DNA of 64,000 nucleotides from Duganella aceris (lineage in GTDB: Bacteria; Pseudomonadota; Gammaproteobacteria; Burkholderiales; Burkholderiaceae_D). The stretch covers positions 248,001 to 312,000 of the forward strand of contig NZ_JAADJT010000002.1 of the NCBI RefSeq assembly GCF_011090165.1, in the 5' to 3' direction. A model generated the notes under the pieces. The model did no database searches. It was not told where the DNA came from and saw nothing but the letters and a program-made list of their open reading frames with translations. Shown in pieces: positions 32,770-41,445 of the stretch (the first letter of the stretch is position 1; the number at the start of each line of letters is the position of its first letter). The position numbers and the translations under genes were made by a program.

Positions 32770-34269
32770 TTATTTGACTTCCGCCATCTTACCTAAAATT
32801 GGCGCCGAGGGTTGCGGCGCCACCGCATCCCAGCCACCGCCCAGCGCGCGAACCAGCGCCACCGTGGTGACCGCGCGTGCGCCGCGCAATTGCACCGCGC
32901 TGCGCTCGACCGTGGTGAGGTTGCGTTGCGCCTCCAGCAGGTCCAGATAGCCGGTGCGGCCGGCGTCGTACAGCAGTTGCGCCAGCTGCGCCGACCGACG
33001 CGCCGAGGCCACCGCCTCGTCGGTCTGCTGCGCCTGCCCGGCCAGGATACGCAGGCCGGCCAGATTGTCCTCGACCTCGGCGAACGCCACCAGCACCCGC
33101 TGCCGGTAGCCCGCCACCGACTCCTCCAGCATCGCTTCGCTGCGGGCGATGTTGCTCCTGTTGCGGCCGCCGTCGATAAGCGGCATCGACATCAGCGCGC
33201 CCAGCAGCCAGGAACGGCCGCTCCACTTGAACACATCGGCGACACCGCCGCCCTCCCCGCCCGCCGACGCGTTCAGCGTCAGCGCCGGGAACATGGCCGA
33301 GCGCGCCACGCCGATACGGGCGTTGGCCGCCTCCATCGCGCGCTGGGCATTAACCACGTCCGGCCGCCGCTGCAACAGCGACGACGGCAAGCCGGCCGGG
33401 ATCAGCGGCAACGACGCGATGGTGTCGAGCGGCCGCGCGGCCGCATCGAAGTTCGCCGCTGGCCTGCCCAGCAGCACCGCGAGCGCATGCTCGTCGAGCG
33501 CGCGCCGCCGTTGCAGGCCGATCGCTTCGGCGCGGGCGGTGGCCAGCTCGGTCCTGGCGCGCGACAGATCGAACTCGCCGATGTCGCCAAGGTCGAAACG
33601 GCGCTGGTTCACCTGCAGGCTTTGCTGGCGCAGGCCGACCGCCTGTGCCAGCGTGGCCAGCTCGGCGTCGGTGGCGCGCAGGCGGAAATAGGTCTGCGCC
33701 ACGTCGGCCTGCAAGGACAGCAGCACCGAACGGTAGGTCGCCTCGCTCGCCGCCGCGTCCGAGCGGGCCGCGCCGATGTTGGACGCGACCCGGCCGAACA
33801 GGTCGACCTCGTAGCTGGCGCTCAGGTGCGCCTGATAGATGGTGGCCGGCGCCATCGGCGTGCCGGCCGGCAGGCCCTGCGACGCCGGCGACGACTGCCT
33901 GCGCTGCGCGCCGACATTGACGCCGACTTGCGGAATCCGGTCCGCCTCGGCGATGCCGGCGATGGCGCGTGCCTGCTTCAGCCGCGCCGCCGCCTGCGCC
34001 AGGCCGGCGTTGTTGGCGCTGGCCTCATCGACCAGCGCGGTCAGCGCCGCATCGTCGAAGGCCAGCCACCACGCGCCGCGCGCTTGCGCTTCGGCCGCTT
34101 GCGCCGGCTGCCAGCGGGTGCCGTCGGCGGCCGTCATGGCCGGGCTTTCCTTGTAAGCCTGCGGCACCGCGATCGGCGGCTGCTTGAATTCCGGGGCGGC
34201 GCAAGCGGCCAGCGCGAACGCGACCAGCAGCGACGCCGAGGTGCGTTTGAGGATGGTGTGCGGTTTCAT
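32770..34269 (-). CDS. RND efflux outer membrane lipoprotein (operon 2)
   Basis: The 499-residue NodT/OprM-family channel has lipobox LAAC at residues 19-22, YEVDLFGRVASN, LQRRPDVVNAQRAMEAAN, FKWSGRSWLLG, LIDGGRNRSN and terminal RALGGGWDAV. It is nearly the same as the operon 1 protein at 4549-6030, apart from a different C-terminal tail. The ATG directly follows the pump stop. It should work with the pump at 34270 and adaptor at 37455. Confidence 0.95.
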   Translation of the reverse strand: MKPHTILKRTSASLLVAFALAACAAPEFKQPPIAVPQAYKESPAMTAADGTRWQPAQAAEAQARGAWWLAFDDAALTALVDEASANNAGLAQAAARLKQARAIAGIAEADRIPQVGVNVGAQRRQSSPASQGLPAGTPMAPATIYQAHLSASYEVDLFGRVASNIGAARSDAAASEATYRSVLLSLQADVAQTYFRLRATDAELATLAQAVGLRQQSLQVNQRRFDLGDIGEFDLSRARTELATARAEAIGLQRRRALDEHALAVLLGRPAANFDAAARPLDTIASLPLIPAGLPSSLLQRRPDVVNAQRAMEAANARIGVARSAMFPALTLNASAGGEGGGVADVFKWSGRSWLLGALMSMPLIDGGRNRSNIARSEAMLEESVAGYRQRVLVAFAEVEDNLAGLRILAGQAQQTDEAVASARRSAQLAQLLYDAGRTGYLDLLEAQRNLTTVERSAVQLRGARAVTTVALVRALGGGWDAVAPQPSAPILGKMAEVK

Positions 34270-37200
34270 TTATACGCCTCCTTCCAGGGCGGGCGCGGCG
34301 ACGGGCACGACGCCCGGCTTGCGCGACAGGCGCTGGGCCAGACTGCGCATCAGCACATAGAACAACGGGGTCAGGAACAGACCGAAGAAGGTCACCCCCA
34401 GCATCCCGCCGAACACCGCGACACCCATCGCATGCCGCATTTCCGAACCGGGGCCATGCGAGAACACCAGCGGCAGCACACCCATGATGAAAGCGATCGA
34501 CGTCATCAGGATCGGCCGCAGGCGCAGCCGGCTCGATTCCAGCGCGGCCTGGACGATGGTGCGGCCGTAGTCTTCCAGTTCGCGGGCGAACTCGACGATC
34601 AGGATCGCGTTCTTCGACGCCAGACCCACCAGTACGAACAGTGCGATTTGCGTGAACACGTTGTTGTCGCCGCCGGTCAGCTTGACGCCGATCAGCGCGC
34701 ACAGGATCGACATCGGCACGATCAGGATCACCGCCAGCGGCAAGGTCCAGCTTTCATACTGCGCGGCCAGCACCAGGAACACCAGCAACACGCACAGCGG
34801 GAACACATAGAACATCGTGTTACCGGCCAGGATGTCCTGATAGGCAAGATCGGTGAACTCGTAGGCGATCCCTTTCGGCAGCACTTCCCTGGCGATCTTC
34901 TCGATCGCGGCCTGGGCCTGGCCGGAGGAATAGCCGGGCGCCGGACCGCCGTTAAGGTCGGCGGCGACGTAGGCGTTGTAGCGCTGCACGCGCTCCGGAC
35001 CGTAGCTGTCGGTCACCTGCATCAGCGACGACAAGGGAATCATGTCGCCCTTGGTGCTGCGCACTTTCAGGTTGGTCAGATCTTCGACATGCGAACGGAA
35101 CTGCGCATCGGCTTGCACCCGCACCTGATAGGTACGGCCGAACTGGTTGAAGTCGTTGACATACACCGAGCCCAGGTTCACCTGCAGCGTCTGGTAGATG
35201 GTCTGCAACGGCACGCCCAGTTGCTTGGCCTTGTCGCGGTCGATGTCGGCGAACACCTGCGGCACATTGATCTGGAAGCCGGAGAACACGCCGGCCAGTT
35301 CAGGCGCCTGACGGGCGCGGGCCTGCAGTTCTTGCGTGGCCTTGTACAAAGCGTCGTAGCCGAGATTGCCGCGATCCTCGATCATCAGCTTGAAGCCGCC
35401 CAGCGTACCCAGGCCGTTCACCGGCGCCGGCGGCACAACCAGGATGAATGCGTCCTCCACCGACGACATGCGCTGGTTCAGGTCGGCGGCGATGGCTTGC
35501 GCCGACAAGTCCTTGCTGGTGCGTTCCTCGAACCCTTTCAGGTTGTTGAACTGGATGCCGGCGCTCGGCGATGCGGTGAAGTCGTTGACCGACAGGCCAG
35601 GGAATTGCACCGCGACGCGCACGCCCGGCGCTTCGGCGCCGATCTTGCCCATGCGGTGAATCACGTCGTCGGTACGGTCGAGCGTCGACGCGTCCGGCAA
35701 CTGGGCGATGTCGATCAGGTAGCCCTTGTCCTGCAGCGGCACGAAACCGGCGGGGACCAGCTTGAACATCAGCGCGGCGCTGACCGCCAGCAGCAGGTAG
35801 ACGCCGATCGACAGCGTCTTGCGGCGCAGCGTTCCCTTGACGCCGTTTTCATAACGTACCGACGAGCGGCCGAAGAACCGGTTGAAGACGGCGAAGAAGC
35901 GGCCGAACAACTTGTCGATCAGTTTGGTCAGGATGTCTTTCGGCGCATCGTGCGGTTTCAGCAGCACGGCCGACAAGGCCGGCGCCAGCGTCAGCGAACT
36001 GAACGCGGAGATCACGGTCGAGATGGCGATGGTCAGCGCAAATTGCTTGTAGAACTGGCCGGACAAGCCCGGCACGAAGGCGATCGGCACGAACACGGCG
36101 CACAGCACCAGGGCGATGGCGATGATCGGACCGCTGACTTCCGTCATGGCCTGCACGGTCGCCTCACGCGGGCTCAGGCCGTTGGCGATATTGCGCTCGA
36201 CGTTCTCCACCACCACGATCGCGTCGTCCACCACGATGCCGATCGCCAGCACCAGGCCGAACAGCGTCAGCGTGTTGATCGAGAAGCCCAGGCCCAGCAT
36301 GACGGCGAAGGTGCCGACGATGGACACCGGCACCGCCAGCAGCGGAATCAGCGAAGCGCGCCAGGTTTGCAGGAACACGATCACCACCAGCACCACCAGC
36401 GCGATGGCTTCGAACAGCGTGTGCACCACCGCCTCGATCGATTGATGCACGAAACGGGTCGTGTCGTAGGCGATCGTGTATTGCAGGCCGGGCGGGAAAT
36501 CGGCTTTCAGCTGCTCCATCTTGTCGCGCACGTCGTCCGCCAGTTGCAGCGCGTTGGCATTCGGCGCCTCGCGGATGACGATCGCCACCGCCGGCTTGTT
36601 GTCCAGCAGCGCCCGCAGGTTGTAGGCGTCGGCACCCAGTTCGACCCGCGCCACATCCTTGAGACGGGTCAGCGCGCCATCGGCGCCGGTGCGGACGATG
36701 ATGTTGCCGAATTCTTCAGGCGTCTGCAGGCGGCCCTGGGTCTTGACCGACAGCTGGAACTGGCTGTTCTTGCTGGGCGACGCACCCAGCGCGCCGCCGG
36801 CCACCTGCACGTTCTGCTCGCGGATGGCGTCGGTCACGTCGGTGGTGGTCAGGTTGCGGGCGGCGATCTTGTGCGGATCGAGCCAGATGCGCATCGCGTA
36901 GTCGCCCGAGCCGAACAGGTCGACCGCGCCCATGCCGTTGATGCGGGCCAGCTGGTCCTTGATGTTCAACACCGCGTAGTTGCGCAGGTATTGTTCATCA
37001 TACTTGTCCTCGGGCGAGGTCAGATGCACCACCATGGTCAGTGCGGAGGTCGACTTGATGGCGGTGACGCCGATCTGGCGCACCTCTTCCGGCAAGTGCG
37101 GCAAGGCGCGCTGGACGCGGTTCTGCACGTCGCTTTCGGCCTGCTCGACCTTGGTGCCGATCTTGAACGTCACCGTCAGGATCAGGTTGCCGTCGGCGGT

Positions 37201-37452
37201 CGATTGCGACGACATATAGAGCATGTTGTCGACGCCGTTGATCTGCTGCTCAAGCGGCGTGGCGACGGTTTCTGCGATGACCTTGGAGTCGGCGCCCGGA
37301 TACTGGGCCCGCACCACCACGGCCGGCGGCACCACGTCGGGATACTCGGCGATGGGCAGCTTGAACAAGGCGATCAGCCCGGCGACGAAGATGATGATGG
37401 ACAACACCGCCGCGAAGATCGGCTTGTCGATGAAGAAGCGTGAAAATTTCAT
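34270..37452 (-). CDS. RND multidrug efflux pump, inner membrane permease (MexF-like, operon 2)
   Basis: The start is ATG 37452 (MKFSRFFIDKPIFAA), since GGGAG lies 7 bases before it but touches the alternative ATG at 37458. The 1060-residue HAE1-family transporter matches the operon 1 pump along its length. The visible motifs are KLPIAEYPDVVPPAVVVRA, GLVLAIGIVVDDAIVVVENVERN with the proton-relay aspartates, and QIALFVLVGLASKNAILIVE. Differences cluster in the periplasmic porter loops (for example ADSKVIAE, KSTSALTMVVH), so substrate range may differ. It is part of the NmrA-adaptor-pump-channel-Rrf2 operon. Confidence 0.96.
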   Translation of the reverse strand: MKFSRFFIDKPIFAAVLSIIIFVAGLIALFKLPIAEYPDVVPPAVVVRAQYPGADSKVIAETVATPLEQQINGVDNMLYMSSQSTADGNLILTVTFKIGTKVEQAESDVQNRVQRALPHLPEEVRQIGVTAIKSTSALTMVVHLTSPEDKYDEQYLRNYAVLNIKDQLARINGMGAVDLFGSGDYAMRIWLDPHKIAARNLTTTDVTDAIREQNVQVAGGALGASPSKNSQFQLSVKTQGRLQTPEEFGNIIVRTGADGALTRLKDVARVELGADAYNLRALLDNKPAVAIVIREAPNANALQLADDVRDKMEQLKADFPPGLQYTIAYDTTRFVHQSIEAVVHTLFEAIALVVLVVIVFLQTWRASLIPLLAVPVSIVGTFAVMLGLGFSINTLTLFGLVLAIGIVVDDAIVVVENVERNIANGLSPREATVQAMTEVSGPIIAIALVLCAVFVPIAFVPGLSGQFYKQFALTIAISTVISAFSSLTLAPALSAVLLKPHDAPKDILTKLIDKLFGRFFAVFNRFFGRSSVRYENGVKGTLRRKTLSIGVYLLLAVSAALMFKLVPAGFVPLQDKGYLIDIAQLPDASTLDRTDDVIHRMGKIGAEAPGVRVAVQFPGLSVNDFTASPSAGIQFNNLKGFEERTSKDLSAQAIAADLNQRMSSVEDAFILVVPPAPVNGLGTLGGFKLMIEDRGNLGYDALYKATQELQARARQAPELAGVFSGFQINVPQVFADIDRDKAKQLGVPLQTIYQTLQVNLGSVYVNDFNQFGRTYQVRVQADAQFRSHVEDLTNLKVRSTKGDMIPLSSLMQVTDSYGPERVQRYNAYVAADLNGGPAPGYSSGQAQAAIEKIAREVLPKGIAYEFTDLAYQDILAGNTMFYVFPLCVLLVFLVLAAQYESWTLPLAVILIVPMSILCALIGVKLTGGDNNVFTQIALFVLVGLASKNAILIVEFARELEDYGRTIVQAALESSRLRLRPILMTSIAFIMGVLPLVFSHGPGSEMRHAMGVAVFGGMLGVTFFGLFLTPLFYVLMRSLAQRLSRKPGVVPVAAPALEGGV

Positions 37453-37454
37453 GA

Positions 37455-38639
37455 TCATTCTCCCTTTGCCGAGGTCTCGGGATTGAAGTCCATCGCCACC
37501 ATATGCGGCGCCAGCGGCGCGCCCGGTTGCACCCGCGGCAGGCCGTTGACGACGATCTTTTCGCCGACATTCAGGCCGCTGCGCACCACCCGCAGGCCAT
37601 CGATCACCGGACCCAGCGTCACCTGGCGGTACTCGGCCTTGCCGCCGACGCCGACCACATAGACGAACTTGCGGTTCTGGTCGGTGCCGATGGCGCGATC
37701 GTTGATCATCACGGCCTGGCTCTGGTACACCGTGCCGTTGCCGCCTTGCAATTGCACGCGGGCGAACAGGCCGGGTACCAGCGCTTTGTCGGCATTGGCG
37801 AACACGGCGCGCATGCGCACGCCGCCGGTCTGGGCGTCCAGCTGGTTGTCGACGAATTCCAGCTTGCCTTCGTGCGGATAGCCGCTCTCGTTGGCCAGGC
37901 CGATCCGGACCGTCACGGCCTGGCCCTTGCGGGCGGCGGCGCCGACGCGCAGGAAAGTATCCTCGTCGCCGTCGAAGCTGGCGTAGATGCGGTCGTCGGA
38001 GACGATGGACGTCAGCGCCGCGCTCGGATCGATCAGATTACCCAGCGTGATCTCCGCCTTGCCGACGCGGCCGTCGATGGGCGCGCCGACGCGGGTGTAG
38101 CTCAGGTTCAGGCGGGCGTTCTGGGCCTGCGCCTCGGCGGCACGGGCGTTGGCGTCCAGCTCCTTGAAGCCGGCGGCGCTGGCGTCCAGTTCGCGCTGCG
38201 GAATGGCCTTCTCGGCCAGCAGTTTTTCCGCGCGGGTCAGCTCGATCCGCGCCAGCTCGACTTTGGCGCGCGCGGCGGCGGCAGCCGCTTCGGCGCGGTT
38301 CAGCTCCGCCTGGTAGGGACGCGGATCGATCACGAACAGCAGGTCGCCTTTCTTGACCAGGCCGCCCGGGCGGATGTTGACCTCGGTGATGAAGCCGCCG
38401 ACGCGGGCGCGCACGTCGACCCGCTCGACGGCTTCCATGCGGCCCGAAAACTCCTGGGTCTCGGTGACCGGCCGGGCGATCACGGCGGCGGCGGAAACAA
38501 TGGCGCCGGGCGCGGCGGCCGGTTGCGTCTTGCCGCTGGCGTCATCGCAGCCCGCCAGGCCCAGTGTCATCAGGCCCGCCAAGGCCAGGGCGCCGGCCAA
38601 CGGCCGCGCATACGACTGCAAGTGGTGGAATGAGTTCAT
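37455..38639 (-). CDS. RND efflux periplasmic adaptor lipoprotein (operon 2)
   Basis: The 394-residue MexE/AcrA-family adaptor has lipobox LAGC (Cys about residue 31). The lipoyl halves are ARVGGFITEVNIRPGG and LNLSYTRVGAPIDGRVGKAE around a helical hairpin. The C-terminal VVNGLPRVQPGAPLAPHMVAMD is also present. It parallels the operon 1 adaptor. The gene starts 28 bases after the NmrA-type gene and is followed by the pump after 2 bases. Confidence 0.95.
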   Translation of the reverse strand: MNSFHHLQSYARPLAGALALAGLMTLGLAGCDDASGKTQPAAAPGAIVSAAAVIARPVTETQEFSGRMEAVERVDVRARVGGFITEVNIRPGGLVKKGDLLFVIDPRPYQAELNRAEAAAAAARAKVELARIELTRAEKLLAEKAIPQRELDASAAGFKELDANARAAEAQAQNARLNLSYTRVGAPIDGRVGKAEITLGNLIDPSAALTSIVSDDRIYASFDGDEDTFLRVGAAARKGQAVTVRIGLANESGYPHEGKLEFVDNQLDAQTGGVRMRAVFANADKALVPGLFARVQLQGGNGTVYQSQAVMINDRAIGTDQNRKFVYVVGVGGKAEYRQVTLGPVIDGLRVVRSGLNVGEKIVVNGLPRVQPGAPLAPHMVAMDFNPETSAKGE

Positions 38640-38667
38640 GGGGTGCTTTCAGAGGGTGGCCGGCGGC

Positions 38668-39543
38668 TCATGCGTAGCTCAGCTCGAACGCCGAGCGGTG
38701 CTGGTTGATGAACTCCTCGACGGTCGTCAGCGGACGTCCCAGGATGGCGCGGCCGGTGTCATCGGTGCCCGCCAGCAAGCCTTCCTGCTGGTCGATGGTG
38801 ACGGCTTCGAAATGCTTGCGCATCGCGGTCTGGTCCTGCAGGCCGAAGGCTTCCAGGAATACCGACACGGTCACGTGTTCATACGGCAGCGGCTTGCCCA
38901 GCACGCGCCCCACTTCGGCGGCCAGTTCCTCGTGGCTGTATTCCACCGGGCCGTGCAGCGGCAGCGCCTTGCCCGCGTACGGCGCCGGGTTTTCCATGAT
39001 GCCGGCGATGATGGCGCCAGTGTCGGCGGCGGCCAGCGGCGCGAAACGGCCTTCCTTGTTGTATGGCATCAGGTAGCGGCCGTAGCGGATCTGCGAGGAG
39101 ATGTACAGCAGCCATTCGGCGAAGAATGTGACGCGCAGGTGCACGAATGGAATGCCTGACCATTCGAAGATCTGTTCGCTCAGCCAGTGGTTTTGGGTCG
39201 CCTTGCTGCGGGCGTGTGGACGCGATTGCTTGTGCGACATATTGACGATCAGCTCCAGCTGGGCTTCCTTGGCGGCCTGGGCGAAGATCACGGCGTTTTC
39301 CACCAGGCCTTCCTGCACCGGGTAGCAGAAATACGCCATCTGCACGCCGTTCATGGCGATGCGCATGTCGCGCAGGCTGGCCATGTCGCCGATCATGACT
39401 TCGGCGCCGAGGTCGCGCAGTTTTTGGGCGCGGTCATCGTCTTTGCGTACCAAGGCGCGGACGTGAAAGCCTTTCTTCAACAGGTTTGCTACGGCTGGAC
39501 GGCCGGTGTCGCCGGCGGCGGCGGTGATCAGGACGGTTTTCAT
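38668..39543 (-). CDS. NmrA/YwnB-type NAD(P)-binding protein, first gene of RND operon 2
   Basis: The 291-residue atypical SDR has VLITAAAGDTGRPAVANLL as cofactor site and VMIGDMASLRDMRIAMNGVQMAYFCYP. It is a paralogue of the protein at 28980. Rrf2 regulators of the YwnA clade are known beside NmrA-like YwnB in Bacillus, and here the same pairing frames an efflux operon. It may reduce a quinone or other electrophile that the pump also exports. The start has GAGGAGCTC upstream (reverse strand CTCCTC region), and a strong promoter lies 64 bases before it. Confidence 0.88.
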   Translation of the reverse strand: MKTVLITAAAGDTGRPAVANLLKKGFHVRALVRKDDDRAQKLRDLGAEVMIGDMASLRDMRIAMNGVQMAYFCYPVQEGLVENAVIFAQAAKEAQLELIVNMSHKQSRPHARSKATQNHWLSEQIFEWSGIPFVHLRVTFFAEWLLYISSQIRYGRYLMPYNKEGRFAPLAAADTGAIIAGIMENPAPYAGKALPLHGPVEYSHEELAAEVGRVLGKPLPYEHVTVSVFLEAFGLQDQTAMRKHFEAVTIDQQEGLLAGTDDTGRAILGRPLTTVEEFINQHRSAFELSYA

Positions 39544-39598
39544 GAGGAGCTCCTAAATGTGTTGGGATTGGGAAGCGGCTGGGTGGGTGCCGCTCGAT

Positions 39599-39635
39599 TA
39601 AATGCAATTCTAATTATTGCATTTAGCCGAGTCAA
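39599..39635 (-). promoter_or_regulatory. Promoter and Rrf2-type operator of RND operon 2
   Basis: Minus-strand TTGACT (39630-39635) and TAGAAT (39607-39612) are 17 bases apart. A perfect inverted repeat, TAAATGCAAT (39599-39608) and ATTGCATTTA (39616-39625) with a 7-base spacer, covers the spacer and -10 box. The shape resembles NsrR/Rrf2 sites. The Rrf2 gene at the end of the operon is the likely binder. Confidence 0.75.
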
Positions 39636-39720
39636 GATAATTCTCGCTATCGCGGGGGATTGTTTGATGGGGGTGATGAGGCTATTGGTGTGCTTGCGTC
39701 GCGCGCCCTCGGCGCGCGGG

Positions 39721-39779
39721 GCTGGCTTCGCCAGCAGTTGGGCGATTCGGAGGGGATTTGCGCTTGCAAGCGCAAATCC
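39721..39779. repeat. Hairpin cluster with a 26-bp perfect palindrome
   Basis: GCTGG-CTTCG-CCAGC occupies 39721-39735. Positions 39754-39779 are a perfect 26-bp palindrome whose left half is GGATTTGCGCTTG. A GC-rich CGCGCGCC/CGGCGCGCG dyad lies just before. No gene was recognised here. Confidence 0.6.
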
Positions 39780-39801
39780 TTCGAATCCCACCGTTCCGTC
39801 C
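39780..39801 (+). pseudogene. Inverted fragment of the tRNA-Ser 3' end
   Basis: TTCGAATCCCACCGT (39780-39794) followed by a diverged acceptor end and CCA-like TCCAG matches the T-loop and acceptor part of the adjacent tRNA-Ser, in opposite orientation. With the terminator stem it extends the inverted repeat to about 44 bases per arm (39780-39823 against 39828-39871). Confidence 0.6.
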
Positions 39802-39851
39802 AGAACAACGAAAAAAGCCTCCCGCAGGGGAGGCTTTTTTCGTTGTTCTGG
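39800..39851. terminator. Terminator of tRNA-Ser copy 2
   Basis: A perfect 24-bp stem (39800-39823 and 39828-39851) closes on a GCAG loop. The core GCCTCCC pairs with GGGAGGC and is flanked by A6 and T6 runs, so it can end transcription on both strands. The stem runs into the tRNA CCA end. Confidence 0.85.
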
Positions 39852-39941
39852 CGGAGACGGTGGGATTCGAACCCACGATACAGGTATAAGCCGTATGCAT
39901 CCTTAGCAGGGATGTGCCTTCGGCCACTCGGCCACGTCTCC
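39849..39941 (-). tRNA. tRNA-Ser(GCU), copy 2
   Basis: The minus-strand gene is 93 nt with anticodon GCT and encoded CCA, the same as the copy at 27832-27924. Its place after lysC matches the order seen in other Burkholderiales, so this is probably the original copy. Confidence 0.97.
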
Positions 39942-39998
39942 TAGCTGATTGCTCAACTATGTCTCCTCTACCAAACTACGCTAGAGCAGACGACGGCC

Positions 39999-40027
39999 AT
40001 AGTATAGACCAGGACCGGATTGGTCAA
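39999..40027 (-). promoter_or_regulatory. Promoter of tRNA-Ser copy 2
   Basis: Minus-strand TTGACC (40022-40027) and TACTAT (39999-40004) with a 17-base spacer are identical to the promoter of copy 1, although the flanking sequence differs. Confidence 0.75.
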
Positions 40028-40054
40028 GGCAACATGGCCGTTTTTTTTGAAAAT

Positions 40055-41302
40055 TTATGCTTTCTCCAGCTCGAACGCTTTGTGCAACGCGCGTACCGCC
40101 AGTTCCATATACTTTTCGTCGATCAGCACCGAGATCTTGATCTCGGAGGTCGAGATCATCATGATGTTGATGCCCTCTTCCGACAAGGTGCGGAACATCT
40201 GCGACGCTACGCCCACGTGCGAACGCATGCCGACGCCCACCACCGAGATCTTCGACACCTTGGCGTCGCCGGTGACGCTGGCGGCGCCCAGTTCGGCCTT
40301 GGTGCCGTTCAGCACGTCGATCGCGCGCTGGTAGTCGTTGCGCGAGACCGTGAACGTGAAGTCGGTTTTACCGTCGACCGACTGATTCTGTATGATCATG
40401 TCGACTTCGATATTGGCGTCGGCCACGGGGCCGAGGATGTGGTAGGCCACGCCCGGACGGTCCGGCACGCCCAGCACGGTGATTTTGGCTTCGTCGCGGT
40501 TGAACGCGATGCCGGAGATGACTGCTTGTTCCATGTTCTTATCTTCCTCAAACGAAATCAGGGTGCCGGAGTTGGCTTCTACTTCCAGGTCCAGCATCGG
40601 GTCGGTCAGCGACGACAGCACGCGCGTCGGCACGCGGTAGTTGCCGGCGAATTCGACCGAACGGGTCTGCAGCACTTTCGAGCCCAGCGACGCCAGTTCC
40701 AGCATTTCTTCAAACGTGATCGCCTTGAGCCGGCGCGCTTCCGACACCACGCGCGGATCGGTCGTGTACACGCCGTCTACGTCGGTGAAGATCAGGCATT
40801 CGTCGGCCTTCATCGCGGCGGCGATCGCCACGGCGGAGGTGTCCGAGCCGCCCCGTCCCAGCGTCGAGATGTTGCCGCCCTCGTCGACGCCCTGGAAACC
40901 GGTGATGATGACGATCTTGCCGTCGTCCAGGTCGCGGTTGACCTTTTCGTTGTCGATCGATTGAATGCGGGCCTTGGTGAAAGCGGAATCGGTTTTAATC
41001 GCGACTTGCCAGCCGGCGTAGGACACGGCTTTCTTGCCGATCGCCAGCAGCGCCATCGACAGCAGGCCGACCGACACTTGCTCGCCGGTCGAGGCGATCA
41101 TGTCGAGCTCGCGTGGATCCGGCTGGGCCTGGATTTCCTTGGCCAGCGCGATCAGGCGGTTGGTCTCGCCCGACATTGCCGATGGCACGACGACGATGCG
41201 GTGCCCGGCGTCATGCCACTTGGCGACACGCTGCGCCACGTTCTTGATACGGTCCGTCGAACCCATCGACGTACCGCCATATTTGTGCACGATTAAAGCC
41301 AT
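40055..41302 (-). CDS. lysC: Aspartate kinase
   Basis: The start is ATG 41302 (MALIVHKYGGTSMGS); the extra upstream residues of the open frame are not typical. The 415-residue enzyme has the kinase motifs KYGGTSM, GFQGVDEGGNISTLGRGGSDTSAVA and FTDVDGVYTTDPR. Two ACT domains follow (ITVLGVPDRPGVAYHILG, ISVVGVGMRSHVGVASQMF). It phosphorylates aspartate, the first step to lysine, threonine and methionine. The length and ACT pair fit the monofunctional, feedback-inhibited class of betaproteobacteria. It lies between tilS and tRNA-Ser, a conserved arrangement in the order. Confidence 0.97.
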   Translation of the reverse strand: MALIVHKYGGTSMGSTDRIKNVAQRVAKWHDAGHRIVVVPSAMSGETNRLIALAKEIQAQPDPRELDMIASTGEQVSVGLLSMALLAIGKKAVSYAGWQVAIKTDSAFTKARIQSIDNEKVNRDLDDGKIVIITGFQGVDEGGNISTLGRGGSDTSAVAIAAAMKADECLIFTDVDGVYTTDPRVVSEARRLKAITFEEMLELASLGSKVLQTRSVEFAGNYRVPTRVLSSLTDPMLDLEVEANSGTLISFEEDKNMEQAVISGIAFNRDEAKITVLGVPDRPGVAYHILGPVADANIEVDMIIQNQSVDGKTDFTFTVSRNDYQRAIDVLNGTKAELGAASVTGDAKVSKISVVGVGMRSHVGVASQMFRTLSEEGINIMMISTSEIKISVLIDEKYMELAVRALHKAFELEKA

Positions 41303-41445
41303 AACAGAGAGTTTTCCGCTCAAATAAAGGTAAATGGAACCCTAAACTCTACATGCCGCACTGCAAAATAACAAGTCAAAAAACTCATAATGTCATACCG
41401 AATAGACATATCTACATACAAAATTCGGCAGATACGGCATATTGT

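Noticed and set aside
32812..37443. 1543-codon plus-strand frame opposite RND operon 2
   Set aside because: Same His/Arg-rich antisense shadow of the second RND operon; no domain recognised.
39682..39927. 81-codon minus-strand frame over tRNA-Ser copy 2
   Set aside because: It is a translation of the tRNA and its repeat region.
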